Positions 8,257 to 18,906 of a stretch of DNA of 64,000 nt are shown in pieces. Every line of letters begins with the position of its first letter. Positions within the stretch are counted from its first letter, which is position 1. The notes under the pieces were generated by a model. That model saw only the letters and a list, made by a program, of their open reading frames with translations, did no database searches and had not been told where the DNA came from. The translations under genes were made by a program, and so were the position numbers. The DNA comes from JACDDK01 sp038198445 (GTDB lineage Bacteria; Actinomycetota; Rubrobacteria; Rubrobacterales; Rubrobacteraceae), in NCBI GenBank assembly GCA_038198445.1, contig JBBPZZ010000121.1, forward strand, positions 1 through 64,000, written 5' to 3'.

Positions 8257-8379
8257 ATCCCTAGCTCCCTCTCTATACGCATGTGCCTAAGGCATCTTGG
8301 TTTTTCCGCAGTATAGAGGATCATGCCCAGAGCCGTTGTGAATCCGTTCCAAATGCACATAGATGGATCAAGGATAAGG

Positions 8380-8771
8380 CCGGGCCGTCCCGTAAGCCGG
8401 ATTCTGCTCTATCCCGCCATCCATCTCCGGGAGTCGTACTCCCGCGCTCCCAGGGGGAGCTGCGCCTACCAGCCCGTGACGCCGGGATGTCCCAACGCCT
8501 GGACAATTTGGCTTGCTCGCACCGGTGGTTTACCTGGCCGGTCCCTCTCGGGATACCGCCGGTGGGCTCTTACCCCACCCTTTCACCCATCACCTGTGCC
8601 GCCGGGAGACCCCGCGGCCATCGGCTGGACTGCTCTCTGTTGCACTTGACGTGACGAAGGGTTTGCACCCTCCATCCCTCGGGTTGTTGGCCCGAGCGGC
8701 CTCTGCTACGAGTCCGGACTTTTCTCTACGCCCCGAAGTTCGGCGCGCAGCGACGGGTCGGACGGCCCGAA
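8380..8771 (-). ncRNA. rnpB: RNase P RNA
   Basis: Catalytic RNA that matures tRNA 5' ends. In minus-strand sense the conserved AGAAAAGTCCGGACT block lies near the 5' end and AGAGCAGAATCCGGCTTAC near the 3' end, both diagnostic of bacterial type A RNase P RNA. The terminal helix P1 forms between CGGGCCGTCC at the 5' side and GGACGGCCCG at the 3' side (8381-8390 on the plus strand), which fixes the ends to within a few bases. Internal ACAGAGAGCAG and GGTAAACC segments fit the known core. Its protein partner rnpA is encoded at 21572. Confidence 0.95.
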
Positions 8772-8788
8772 CCCGCGAGAATTATATC

Positions 8789-9205
8789 TTACGGGACGCC
8801 GACAGGAGACTGCGGCGCCGTGGTGGTCAGGTGTCGGGAGCGTGCGCCGCGCACTCCGCCAGCGCGGCGTATGAGTACAATCTTTGTTGGTGTCATCCGC
8901 AACTCCACACGGCCCACACCGCTCCAGCGCTTCAACCAGCGCTCATCCTCACCGATCGCGGGATCAAACCATATTCCCGGCCCTTCGGCGTCGAGCGCTC
9001 CTTCGTAAGCGTTGTAATCGCGCGGCTCGTGCAACAGCGAGACTACCCCGCGCCGATGTATGCCGTTGCGCGACCGGAAAGATTGCACCGAAGAAGAACT
9101 GGTGCCGAGGGCGCTAGAGATCCACTCGTCGCTCCTCCCCTCTTCTACCCAACGCCTTATGTCGTCTATAAATTTCCTGAGCGAAACCCTCTGATTTATT
9201 CCCAT
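8789..9205 (-). CDS. Hypothetical protein with possible helix-turn-helix N-terminus
   Basis: A 138-residue protein of unknown function. The N-terminal half (DDIRRWVEEGRSDEWISSAL then GTSSSSVQSFRSRNGI) looks like a small DNA-binding helix-turn-helix of the kind that reads a sequence and checks for spacing. The middle is acidic and mixed (YNAYEGALDAEGPGIWFDPA). The C-terminal 25 residues are low-complexity and basic. The start is ATG at 9205-9203 with a weak upstream GGTGGG. It ends 18 nt before rnpB and could share a transcript with it. Confidence 0.6.
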   Translation of the reverse strand: MGINQRVSLRKFIDDIRRWVEEGRSDEWISSALGTSSSSVQSFRSRNGIHRRGVVSLLHEPRDYNAYEGALDAEGPGIWFDPAIGEDERWLKRWSGVGRVELRMTPTKIVLIRRAGGVRGARSRHLTTTAPQSPVGVP

Positions 9206-9304
9206 GCGTACCCACCATATCTATCGGATGTTTTAAGTCTACTAGGTAACATGTACTGTAAGCAAATTTTCAGTAGCCCGCAATCCGTCGTGTAGACTAC
9301 AAAA

Positions 9305-9595
9305 ATGAATGCATTAATAAATATCGGCGTCGAAGTTTTGCGGCTCGTGCCTCTGGTAATTGTTTTCTACATACCCGCTTTGATGGGGGTAGCCATATGG
9401 AGGGAGCGCGGCGAAAGCTACAAAACAAAGGCGGCTCTGCTGTTCGTCCTGGGCTTCGGCGGTATAGTTTTTATCCACCTCGTTTTCAGAGGAACGTCGA
9501 TGCTCCAATCTGTAGGAGTGATCGGGATATCTCTCGTACAGATCGCCGCGGCGCTCGCTCTCGCTGCGCTTACCGTCTACAAGCTGGCGGACTAG
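9305..9595 (+). CDS. Small membrane protein, three predicted helices
   Basis: A 96-residue hydrophobic protein (MNALINIGVEVLRLVPLVIV at the N-terminus). Hydrophobic stretches occur near residues 10-32, 42-60 and 67-92. No family is recognised. There is no good Shine-Dalgarno sequence before the ATG, so a leaderless start is possible. Its TAG stop (9593-9595) overlaps the stop of the convergent NYN gene within a single CTAG. It is the only plus-strand protein gene in the first 21 kb. Confidence 0.6.
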   Translation: MNALINIGVEVLRLVPLVIVFYIPALMGVAIWRERGESYKTKAALLFVLGFGGIVFIHLVFRGTSMLQSVGVIGISLVQIAAALALAALTVYKLAD

Positions 9596-10791
9596 CTGCC
9601 GTTCAGGGCGTTTCTCACCGCCGCCTTTTCGTCGTTCAGGGCGTAAAAAGTCATGTCGGCCTTTGCGGCATCGTAAGGCTTCTGGCGGACGCGGCTCAGG
9701 TAGTCGGCGTCCAGCATGGCGCCTATGACCTCACCGATCTCTTCACGCGATAGTTCGAGTTCGCCGCGCTCGTCCAGTTCACGTATGCTGCTGAAAATTT
9801 CCACGAACGTGGCTGGCCGCCGCAGTTCAGCGACGCTCTTGCACACCGTCTTCAACTCGTAAGGCGTGAGGTCCTCCAGGAGGTCAAACTCGGTCTTTGC
9901 GGGGGGAGGCGGAGCGGGGTCGGCATCTTCCTCTGGCTCGGGGCCGCCATTGCCCGAGGGCGCTACGGGGGAGCTTTCTGCCTTTGGCTCTTCGGCGGCG
10001 AGATCCGTCTCCTGCAGGTCGGGGACTTTCTCGTTCGGGAGATAGACCTGGAGCTCCAGGTCCTGGTCCACGGTGTTTACCAGGTTCCTGCGCTCGGCCT
10101 CGACCACGAAGTCCTTGAACTTCTTGAAGCCCTCGTTCCGCTCGTCGAACGAGCCGAGCTGCACGATCATCTGCTGCTTAACCTGCCCGAGTACGCGCGT
10201 CTTTCCGCCCTTCTTCAGTGTCTCGACAGCCCGTACCAGCTCTTGGTACGGGTCGGCGGTCTTCTTCTTCGGTTCCTGTTCCCTAGAGCGGGCGGCGCGC
10301 TCCTCTTCGAGAAGAGAGGCGTAAGAGATAAAGTGGTCGGCCGATTCGATCAGGTGGTAAGAAGTAGCCTCCGACACCCCGATCACCACAACCGTCTTCC
10401 CCTGGCTTCTCAACAGGCTCACCAGCGGGATGAAGTCACCATCGCCTGTTACCAAAACATAGGTGTCGACCTGGGGATGGTTGTGGAGGAAGTCCGAGCA
10501 CTCAACCGCCAGCATGACGTCTATGGAGTTGGTGCGGCGCTTGGAGGCCTTGCCGCCGGGGAAGTACCGGGCGGAGATGTAGCGCGGCGAGATGCCGTTC
10601 GAGTAGAGGGTAGGCGGAGCCTGCCGGAAGTCCCCCTCGGTCCAGTCGGCGTATGCGCTGGCCGAGACGATCCGCCCGTACTCGCGGGCTTTCTCCAGGA
10701 TCGCCGATACGTTCGGCTTTGAGTTGTACTCCGTGACCGTGGAGATGTAGATGTTCTCCCAGTCCATGAATATTGCCAGGTCTTCAGGCAT
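9592..10791 (-). CDS. NYN (LabA-like PIN) domain protein with C-terminal LOTUS/winged-helix domains
   Basis: A 399-residue putative RNA-binding nuclease. Residues about 1-150 form the NYN domain, with acidic catalytic-site candidates in AIFMDWENI, SIDVMLAVE and VTGDGDF. A middle segment (YQELVRAVETLKKGGKTRVL onward) and the C-terminal segment (LTPYELKTVCKSVAELRRPA onward) each look like OST-HTH/LOTUS or winged-helix units, separated by an acidic Pro/Glu linker. The start chosen is ATG 10791-10789, preceded by CAAGGAAA; an upstream in-frame extension has no family similarity. A predicted hairpin separates it from the next gene upstream. Confidence 0.87.
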   Translation of the reverse strand: MPEDLAIFMDWENIYISTVTEYNSKPNVSAILEKAREYGRIVSASAYADWTEGDFRQAPPTLYSNGISPRYISARYFPGGKASKRRTNSIDVMLAVECSDFLHNHPQVDTYVLVTGDGDFIPLVSLLRSQGKTVVVIGVSEATSYHLIESADHFISYASLLEEERAARSREQEPKKKTADPYQELVRAVETLKKGGKTRVLGQVKQQMIVQLGSFDERNEGFKKFKDFVVEAERRNLVNTVDQDLELQVYLPNEKVPDLQETDLAAEEPKAESSPVAPSGNGGPEPEEDADPAPPPPAKTEFDLLEDLTPYELKTVCKSVAELRRPATFVEIFSSIRELDERGELELSREEIGEVIGAMLDADYLSRVRQKPYDAAKADMTFYALNDEKAAVRNALNGS

Positions 10792-10813
10792 AAGTTGGTT
10801 TCCTTGAGTAGTG

Positions 10814-10841
10814 AGAGAGGCCCGGTGATTCGGGCCTCTCT
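10814..10841 (-). terminator. Hairpin between the DUF6941-like gene and the NYN gene
   Basis: Perfect 11-bp stem AGAGAGGCCCG (10814-10824) with CGGGCCTCTCT (10831-10841) and a 6-nt loop. The minus-strand side lacks a strong T run, so termination may be partial. It follows the stop of the minus-strand gene at 10850 by 8 nt. Confidence 0.6.
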
Positions 10842-10849
10842 GTGAGTTT

Positions 10850-11284
10850 CTAGACACTGTAGCGGTCGTGTATTTTAACGGCGGTCTGGGCGAGGGTCTC
10901 GTCATCCAGGACAGCCTCCACCCAGAGGAGTTGCTCCCCCATCTCGAAGTCGTTTGGAAGATCGAAGGCCGCGACTATCGTAACGGGTTCTTCCGTCCCG
11001 TCGAGGTATACGGAGTATTCGGCGGACTCCATCAGGACCTCGCCTTCCTCGTCGGTTATTAGGATACGGGCGCGGCGTTCCTTGTCAGAGGCGTGCTCGC
11101 AGCCCTCGAACTTGGTGTAGACGACGAACGACGTTTCGCCGTCGCCGCCAGGACGGATCTCATCGAGTATCCCAAAGAGCGTCAGCCGGTCCTCGAACTC
11201 CGTGCAACTCTCGGCCAGCACGAGAGCCGTGCATTCGACGACGCCGTCGCACTCGCTATGCAACGGGCGCCTCACCGTTACCAT
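10850..11284 (-). CDS. Conserved hypothetical, DUF6941-like beta-sandwich protein
   Basis: A 144-residue protein whose pattern (ALVLAESCTEFEDRLTLFG near the start, later VTIVAAFDLPNDFEMGEQLL) resembles the small proteins grouped as DUF6941; the match is from memory of the pattern. No catalytic motif is seen. The start ATG at 11284 has GGAGG upstream and overlaps the end of gyrA by 29 nt, which suggests translational coupling to gyrase. Function is unknown. Confidence 0.7.
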   Translation of the reverse strand: MVTVRRPLHSECDGVVECTALVLAESCTEFEDRLTLFGILDEIRPGGDGETSFVVYTKFEGCEHASDKERRARILITDEEGEVLMESAEYSVYLDGTEEPVTIVAAFDLPNDFEMGEQLLWVEAVLDDETLAQTAVKIHDRYSV

Positions 11285-13815
11285 TGGCCTCCGGTAGCCC
11301 GGCAGCCGACTCGTTTATAACTTCTTCGCCGGAGATTTCATCGAGAGTCAGCTCGTCCGTCGCGCCGTCCGCGTCGGCATTGCGAGAGGAGACGACCTTG
11401 GCGATGGCGCTGACCGAGTCGCCGGATCGCAGGTTCATCACTCGAACGCCCTGAGCAGAGCGGCCTTGCTGTGAGACGGAGTCGGCGTCCATGCGGATCG
11501 TAGTCCCGAAGTTGGAGACGATCATCAACTCGTGCAGCCCCGGACGGACGACCCGCACGCCGGCGATCTTGCCGCGCTCGCCGTCGGTCTTCATGGCGAT
11601 GACGCCCTGTCCCCCGCGCCCCTGCGCCCGGTACTGCGAGAGCGCCGTGCGCTTGCCGAAGCCCTTCTCGGTGATCATAAACAGGTCCGCCGCTGCATCG
11701 TCGGAGATAACGTCCATACTTAGGACCACGTCGTCCTTACCCAGCGTGATGCCCTTGACCCCGCCGGTTGCCCGGCCCATCGGACGGGCGTCGCTCTGCG
11801 AGAAGCGAATTCCCTTGCCGTTGCGGCTTACGATGATGACATCAGCGCCCTCGTCAGCGTGCCGGACGGAGATCAACTCGTCTTTGTCCGACAGGTTGAT
11901 CGCAATGATCCCATCGCTCTTGAGCGGCGTGTTGTAGTCCAGGAAGTTCGTCTTCTTGACGACGCCGTTCTTGGTGGCGAAGAGCAGATACTCGGCCTCC
12001 TTGAACTCCTTGGTGGCGAGTACCGAGGCGATCCTCTCCCCCTGCGCCAGCGGCAGCAGGTTCGCGATGTGACGTCCTTTCGCCGTTCGGCTCATCCTCG
12101 GTAACTGGTGGACTTTCAGACGGTACACCTTGCCCTTGTTGGTAAAGAAGAGCATGTAGTGGTGGGTCGTCGTGATGAAGAGGTGCTCGATGTAGTCGCC
12201 CTCTTTCAGGTCCATCCCGGCGACGCCGACGCCGCCCCGGCCCTGCTTGCGGAAGGTGTTGACCGGCACGCTCTTGAGGTAGCCGCCGTTCGAGATAGAG
12301 ATGACCATCTCCTCCTCGGCGATGAGGTCTTCGATCTCGAAGTCCACGCCTTCCTCGGCCGTGATCTGGGTCCGCCGATCATCCGCGTAGGAGGCCTTCA
12401 CCTCCAGCAACTCCTCCTTGATGATTTCGTAAACCTTGGCGTCGTCGGCCAGGATGCCTTCGAGGTACTCGATCTTCTCCCGCAGGTCCCTATGCTCTTG
12501 CTCGACCTTCTGACGCTCCAGTGCCGTCAGCCGCTGCAAACGCAGGTCCAGGATCGCCTGCGCCTGCCGCTCGGAGAGCTTGAAAGTCTTCATCAGGTTG
12601 TTGCGCGCCGTCTCCACGCTGCGCGACTTGCGGATGGTCGCCACTACCTCATCCAGATTGGAGAGCGCGATCAGCAACCCCTCCAGGATGTGCGCCCGTG
12701 CCTGCGCTCGATCCAGCTCGTACCGGGTCCGGCGCGTCACTACCTCGAACTGATGGGCGATGTAGTGCTTCAAGACCTGCTTGTACGAGAGCGTCTTCGG
12801 CACGCCGTCAACCAGAGCGACGAGGTTCACGCCAAAGCTCTGCTGCATCTGGGTGTGCTTGTAGAGGTTGTTCAGGACGACTTTCGGGACCGCCTCGCGC
12901 TTCAGCTCGATCACGATCCGCATCCCGTTCCGGTCCGACTCGTCGCGCAGGTCGGAGATGCCGTCGAGCTTGCGCTCCTTGACCAGTTCGGCGATCTTCT
13001 GCAAGAGGTAGCTCTTGTTGACTTGGTAAGGGATCTCCGTGACGACGATCTGGATACGGTTGCCCTTGATCTGCTCCGTGTGCGCCTTCGCCTGCACCCG
13101 GACCGAACCGCGCCCGGTCAGGATGGCGTCCCGGATGCCGCGCAGCCCGACGATCGCACCACCCGTCGGGAAGTCCGGCCCCTTGATGTATTTGGCGAGC
13201 TCATCATCATCAAGGTCCGGGTTTTCGATCATGGCGATCGTCGCGTCCACGACCTCGCCCAAATTATTCGGCGGTATCTTGGTCGCCATCCCGACCGCGA
13301 TGCCGTCCGACCCGTTCACCAACAGGTTCGGGAACCGTGCGGGCAGCACTACCGGCTCGCGCAGGCTCTCGTCGAAGTTCGGCGCGAAGTCGACCGTATC
13401 GGAGCTTATGTCCCGCAGCATCTCCGTCGCCATGCGCGTGAGACGCGCCTCCGTGTAACGCATGGCCGCCGGCGGGTCGCCGTCGACGCTCCCGAAGTTG
13501 CCCTGGCCGTCCACGAGCGGCGCCCGCAGAGAGAAGGGCTGAGCCATGCGGGTAAGCGTGTCGTAGGCGGCCTGGTCACCGTGCGGGTGGTACTTACCGA
13601 TAACTTCGCCGACGACCGTAGCGCTCTTGCGGTAAGGCCGGTTCGGCTGCAGGCCGAGGTCGTGCATCGCGTAGAGGACGCGGCGATGGACGGGTTTCAG
13701 GCCGTCCCGCACGTCCGGCAGGGCGCGAGAGACGATCACGCTCATCGCGTAAGAGAGGAACGAGTCCTTTATCTCATCTTCTATCGAATGGGGCTGTATA
13801 TTCCCCGAGAAAGTA

Positions 13816-13823
<8 letters not shown>
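11256..13823 (-). CDS. gyrA: DNA gyrase subunit A
   Basis: Breakage-reunion subunit of gyrase, 855 residues. The catalytic tyrosine is in AAMRYTEARL (Tyr123). The GyrA-box-type motif QGRGGQGV that supports DNA wrapping is present in the C-terminal beta-pinwheel region. In the quinolone-resistance region the sequence is HPHGDQAAYDT, so the position equal to E. coli Ser83 is Gln84. The acidic C-terminal tail ends EANGNGEAPVA. The start ATG overlaps the gyrB end by 8 bases, and the downstream DUF6941-like gene overlaps its 3' end. Confidence 0.98.
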
Positions 13824-15801
<1,978 letters not shown>

Positions 15802-15829
15802 GCTTTATGACATAAGTTTGCACCTGAAG

Positions 15830-15858
15830 ATTGTAACACATCCCCCCGCGCTTTCCAA
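15830..15858 (-). promoter_or_regulatory. Predicted sigma-70-type promoter for gyrB-gyrA
   Basis: Minus-strand -35 TTGGAA (15858-15853), 17-bp spacer and -10 TACAAT (15835-15830). This would place transcription start about 22 nt before the gyrB ATG at 15801, in the 109-bp gap between recF and gyrB. Confidence 0.6.
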
Positions 15859-15910
15859 ACCCCTGAAAGGCCATTTTACGGCTTACATAAGCGGAATTTG
15901 TCCCTGGCAG

Positions 15911-17035
15911 CTACAGTCTAGCACCATCTGTTGCGGTCTCCGAGATCGAACCACCAGATATTCGTATTATCCTTGAACGCCTCAATGTTTCACGGCTGAA
16001 GTACTCGAGGTTTGTCGTAGTTATAATGGCCTGCGTGCTCTGAAGAAAATACTCTGCGAGGTACTCCCTGCGTTGCTCGTCGAGCTCGCTCATCACGTCG
16101 TCGAATAGCAGGATTGGATCCTCCCCCGTCGTTCCCCGCGCATAGTCCCTGGCCGCGAACTTCAAGGCCAGCGTCGCCATCCTTTGTTGCCCCTGTGATC
16201 CATAGGTCGTCAGGTTTACACCTCCAAGCATCACGCCAAAGTCGTCCCGGTGCGGCCCAACGGAGGTCGTCCCGCGCTCGATGTCCACGCTGTGCGCCTC
16301 CGTAAGCGCCTCCGAATAGCCTTCCAATGGTGCTGTATAGGAGTAGTGTATCGCGGCCTTCTCCGGGCCATACAAAGCCCTTAGAGAGTCTTTGAAGTGC
16401 TCCTCCAGCGGCTCTGCGGCGGCCTCGCGGCCCTTCAGCACAATTTGCCCCAGCTCGACAACCTTCCTGTCCCAGGTAGCCAGGGTCCGCTCCGACGAGA
16501 AGCCGTCCCGGATGCGGCGCAGGAGTTGGTTACGCTGCCCGACGGCCTTCGCGTACTCCACGATGGCCCGCGCATATGCTGGGCGGAGCGAGGAGAGAAG
16601 AATGTCCATGAACTCCCGGCGGTCGGCTGGCGCACCCTTTACGACCCTAATGTCCTCCGGGAAGAACGTAACCACCCGTGCTCCGGCGCCGCCGGCGGCG
16701 TAGTTGGTCAGAGACGGCGCGGCCGCGCCGTCCACCGTGATGCGCTTCTTCTGGCCGGGAGCATAGCCAATGGCTACTTTTCGCTCGTCCGCTGAATCGT
16801 CGAACGCGATGCGGGCCTCGGCGCGGGCAAAGTCCGCGTCCCAGAGCACGGCCTCGTTCTCCCGCGGGGTGCGGGGCGTCGAGCCGGTAACGGTAAAGGA
16901 GATAGCTTCCAGAAGGTTCGTTTTGCCCTGGGCGTTGTCGCCGACGACGATATTGAGTCCCGGAGAAAACAAGACGGTTGCGTCAGAGTAGTTTCGGAAG
17001 TTGACCAAGCGGAGGGCTCTCAGGTAGGCGGTCAA
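15911..17035 (-). CDS. recF: RecF, recombination and replication-restart ATPase
   Basis: SMC-like ABC ATPase, 374 residues, that loads RecA at gaps with RecO/RecR. Walker A is GDNAQGKTNLLEA near residue 33, and Walker B with the following D-loop is ILLFDDVMSELDEQRR. It starts at TTG 17035-17033, which overlaps the TGA stop of the preceding S4 gene in TTGA, so translation is probably coupled. Length and position (dnaN-S4-recF-gyrB) match the standard firmicute/actinobacterial origin order. Confidence 0.96.
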   Translation of the reverse strand: MTAYLRALRLVNFRNYSDATVLFSPGLNIVVGDNAQGKTNLLEAISFTVTGSTPRTPRENEAVLWDADFARAEARIAFDDSADERKVAIGYAPGQKKRITVDGAAAPSLTNYAAGGAGARVVTFFPEDIRVVKGAPADRREFMDILLSSLRPAYARAIVEYAKAVGQRNQLLRRIRDGFSSERTLATWDRKVVELGQIVLKGREAAAEPLEEHFKDSLRALYGPEKAAIHYSYTAPLEGYSEALTEAHSVDIERGTTSVGPHRDDFGVMLGGVNLTTYGSQGQQRMATLALKFAARDYARGTTGEDPILLFDDVMSELDEQRREYLAEYFLQSTQAIITTTNLEYFSRETLRRSRIIRISGGSISETATDGARL

Positions 17036-17232
17036 CGAACCTCCAACCGGTCTTCGATGCCTTCGATCTCTATTACGTCGCCCAGTCGGAGCTTGCGGCC
17101 GCGGCGAGTTTCGGTCTCTCCGTTCACGCGGACTTCCTCGAACTGGATCAAGACCTTCGCCTCCCCGCCGGTCCCGACGAGTCCCGATGCCTTGAGCGCC
17201 TGGCCGAGAGTCATACCGGCGGAGACCTCCAC
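17032..17232 (-). CDS. S4-domain RNA-binding protein (YaaA/RlbA type)
   Basis: A 66-residue single S4 domain. The characteristic AKVLIQFEEVRVNGETETRR stretch followed by GRKLRLGDVIEI matches the small S4 proteins encoded between dnaN and recF in many bacteria, which are thought to bind ribosomal RNA. The start is GTG at 17232, 8 nt after the dnaN stop. It overlaps recF by four bases (TTGA). Confidence 0.93.
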   Translation of the reverse strand: MEVSAGMTLGQALKASGLVGTGGEAKVLIQFEEVRVNGETETRRGRKLRLGDVIEIEGIEDRLEVR

Positions 17233-17240
17233 GGAATTCG

Positions 17241-18389
17241 CTAACCTTGAGAGGGATCTCTCATCGGCATGATGAGATACAGAAAATCCGTCTCCCCCTC
17301 CGCGTCGCCGTTCTCTCCACTTGGCCCAGGGACGATCAAACCTGGCTTCAAAGCCTCATTGAACTTGAAGAGTACGTTCTCCGAATCTACCGCCGAGACA
17401 CCATCGAGCAAATATCCGGGGTTGAACGATATCTTGAAGTCGTCCTCGCTACTCGCCGATAGCCGTTCGTGAGCGTTCCCTATCTCCGGGCTCTCTACGA
17501 TGACCTCCACCGACCCCTCGGAGAAAGCGAGGCTCACCGGAACAGGTGGCGTCTGACGCTGGGCGAATAGGCTCACCCGGCGCAGCGTCCCGATCAATTC
17601 CTCTCGCGGCACGGAGATCTCCCGCTCGAAGGTGGTCGGCAATAGCCTCTTGTACTCCGGAAAGTTTCCGTCTATGAGCCGCGTACCGAGCAGCACATCA
17701 CCCATCCTGAAGAGCGCTTGGTTCTCGGAGAGGGCAACCTCTATCTGCTCCTCCTCGGCGCCGGAGAAGATCCTTCCCACCTCCTGCATCGCCCTGGCCG
17801 GTATGATCGCCTCCCGATCCCCATCAAACGTCGTCGCCAACTCCGTCTCCTTGATGGAGAGCCGGTACGAGTCGGTCGTCACCATCCGCACCCGCGAATC
17901 CTCGAAACTTATGAGGATGCCCGTCAACACAGGCCGCGTCTCGTCCCGTGAGTACGACCGCGACACCTTCTCCACCGTGTCCACCAGAACCTCGCCAGAC
18001 ATGGTGAACGAGCTCTCGGGGTCGAATTGCGGGAGCTGCGGATAATCCTCGGCCGCGTAAGCTCTTATGCTGTACTCGTTTCCTCCAGCCACCAGCTTGA
18101 CCGTACCCTCCGAAGTCTCGTACTCCAGGGCAAGCTGACCTTTCGGCAAAGAACGAACGATGTCGTTGAAGATCCTGGCCGGTATCACCACCCGGCCCTC
18201 CTCCCCGACCTCCGCCGGGCAAGTCGTCTGGATGGACAATTCCATGTCCGTTCCCGACAGCTTCACTGATCCCTCTTTCGCTTCCAAGAGGATGCCCCCA
18301 AGCAACTGGATCGTCGACCGGGCCGAAACCCCGCGCGAGACAAGCGCCAGCTTTTTGCTAAAGATCTCCGTGCTACAAACTACTCTCAT
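17241..18389 (-). CDS. dnaN: DNA polymerase III beta sliding clamp
   Basis: Processivity clamp of the replicase, 382 residues, the expected three-domain length. It begins MRVVCSTEIFSKKLALVSRG, and the C-terminus ends in the conserved PMR(D) motif (LIMPMRDPSQG). The clamp-family YSRDETRPVLTGILI and NGNFPEY-like DGNFPEYKRLLP stretches are present. The start is ATG at 18389, following the oriC intergenic region. Confidence 0.97.
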   Translation of the reverse strand: MRVVCSTEIFSKKLALVSRGVSARSTIQLLGGILLEAKEGSVKLSGTDMELSIQTTCPAEVGEEGRVVIPARIFNDIVRSLPKGQLALEYETSEGTVKLVAGGNEYSIRAYAAEDYPQLPQFDPESSFTMSGEVLVDTVEKVSRSYSRDETRPVLTGILISFEDSRVRMVTTDSYRLSIKETELATTFDGDREAIIPARAMQEVGRIFSGAEEEQIEVALSENQALFRMGDVLLGTRLIDGNFPEYKRLLPTTFEREISVPREELIGTLRRVSLFAQRQTPPVPVSLAFSEGSVEVIVESPEIGNAHERLSASSEDDFKISFNPGYLLDGVSAVDSENVLFKFNEALKPGLIVPGPSGENGDAEGETDFLYLIMPMRDPSQG

Positions 18390-18906
18390 AAAGCCTCCCT
18401 TCTCACCTTATTATTACTACCTAAACCATATATTTATTAGAATAATAATAATAATAAGGCCTGTGGATATGTGGATAAACACCAAAATATCCTCTATATA
18501 AGCCAAATACTGACAATAGACGCTGTGGATAAAAATGTGGATAACCCCGATTCTTCTGTGGATGGATTGTGGATAAGTGATGAGTTATCCACAGGTTGGA
18601 GTTATCCACAAAACTATCCACAAGTTTATCCACAGATTTTACCCCTCTTATCCACAGGCTTATCCACAAGCCGTATGACTATATACTCATTCAATAACTC
18701 AGAATACAGTCCTGTCCGATCAGTTATCCACAAACCAGCCCTGTTATCCACAGAAACTGTGGATAACTCCCTGAAACTGTGGATAGATTTTGGCTCGTTA
18801 TCCACAGTTTCTAGGCGAGTTGTGGACAGGCTGTTGATAAGTAGGGAATTGTATGCTTTGAAATCGTTACAATGTTGCTTCCCTGGGGGGAAGGGTAAAA
18901 AGAAGA
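18390..18906. other. oriC: Chromosomal replication origin (oriC), dnaN-dnaA intergenic
   Basis: 517 bp between dnaN and dnaA. Perfect DnaA boxes (TTATCCACA or its complement TGTGGATAA) start at 18470, 18524, 18536, 18568, 18585, 18602, 18626, 18648, 18660, 18724, 18744, 18758 and 18798: thirteen. One-mismatch copies start at 18462, 18614 and 18778, and weaker ones at 18557 and 18821. Boxes left of about 18580 face one way (TGTGGATAA) and those from 18585 to 18752 the other way. Two further inverted copies at 18758 and 18778 and one at 18798 complete the set. An AT-rich segment lies at the dnaN side. Confidence 0.96.
18407..18478. promoter_or_regulatory. Probable DNA unwinding element with AAT trinucleotide run next to DnaA boxes
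   Basis: A strongly AT-rich tract runs from about 18407 to 18457. It ends in five AAT trinucleotides plus AA (18441-18457). It is followed by a short GC step GGCC (18458-18461) and then two DnaA boxes at 18462 and 18470. The order box, GC-rich step, trinucleotide run, AT-rich tract matches the DnaA-trio basal unwinding arrangement described in Bacillus subtilis. Function is inferred. Confidence 0.6.

Noticed and set aside
8513..9295. 260-residue plus-strand open frame over rnpB
   Set aside because: It runs through the RNase P RNA and has no protein-like features.
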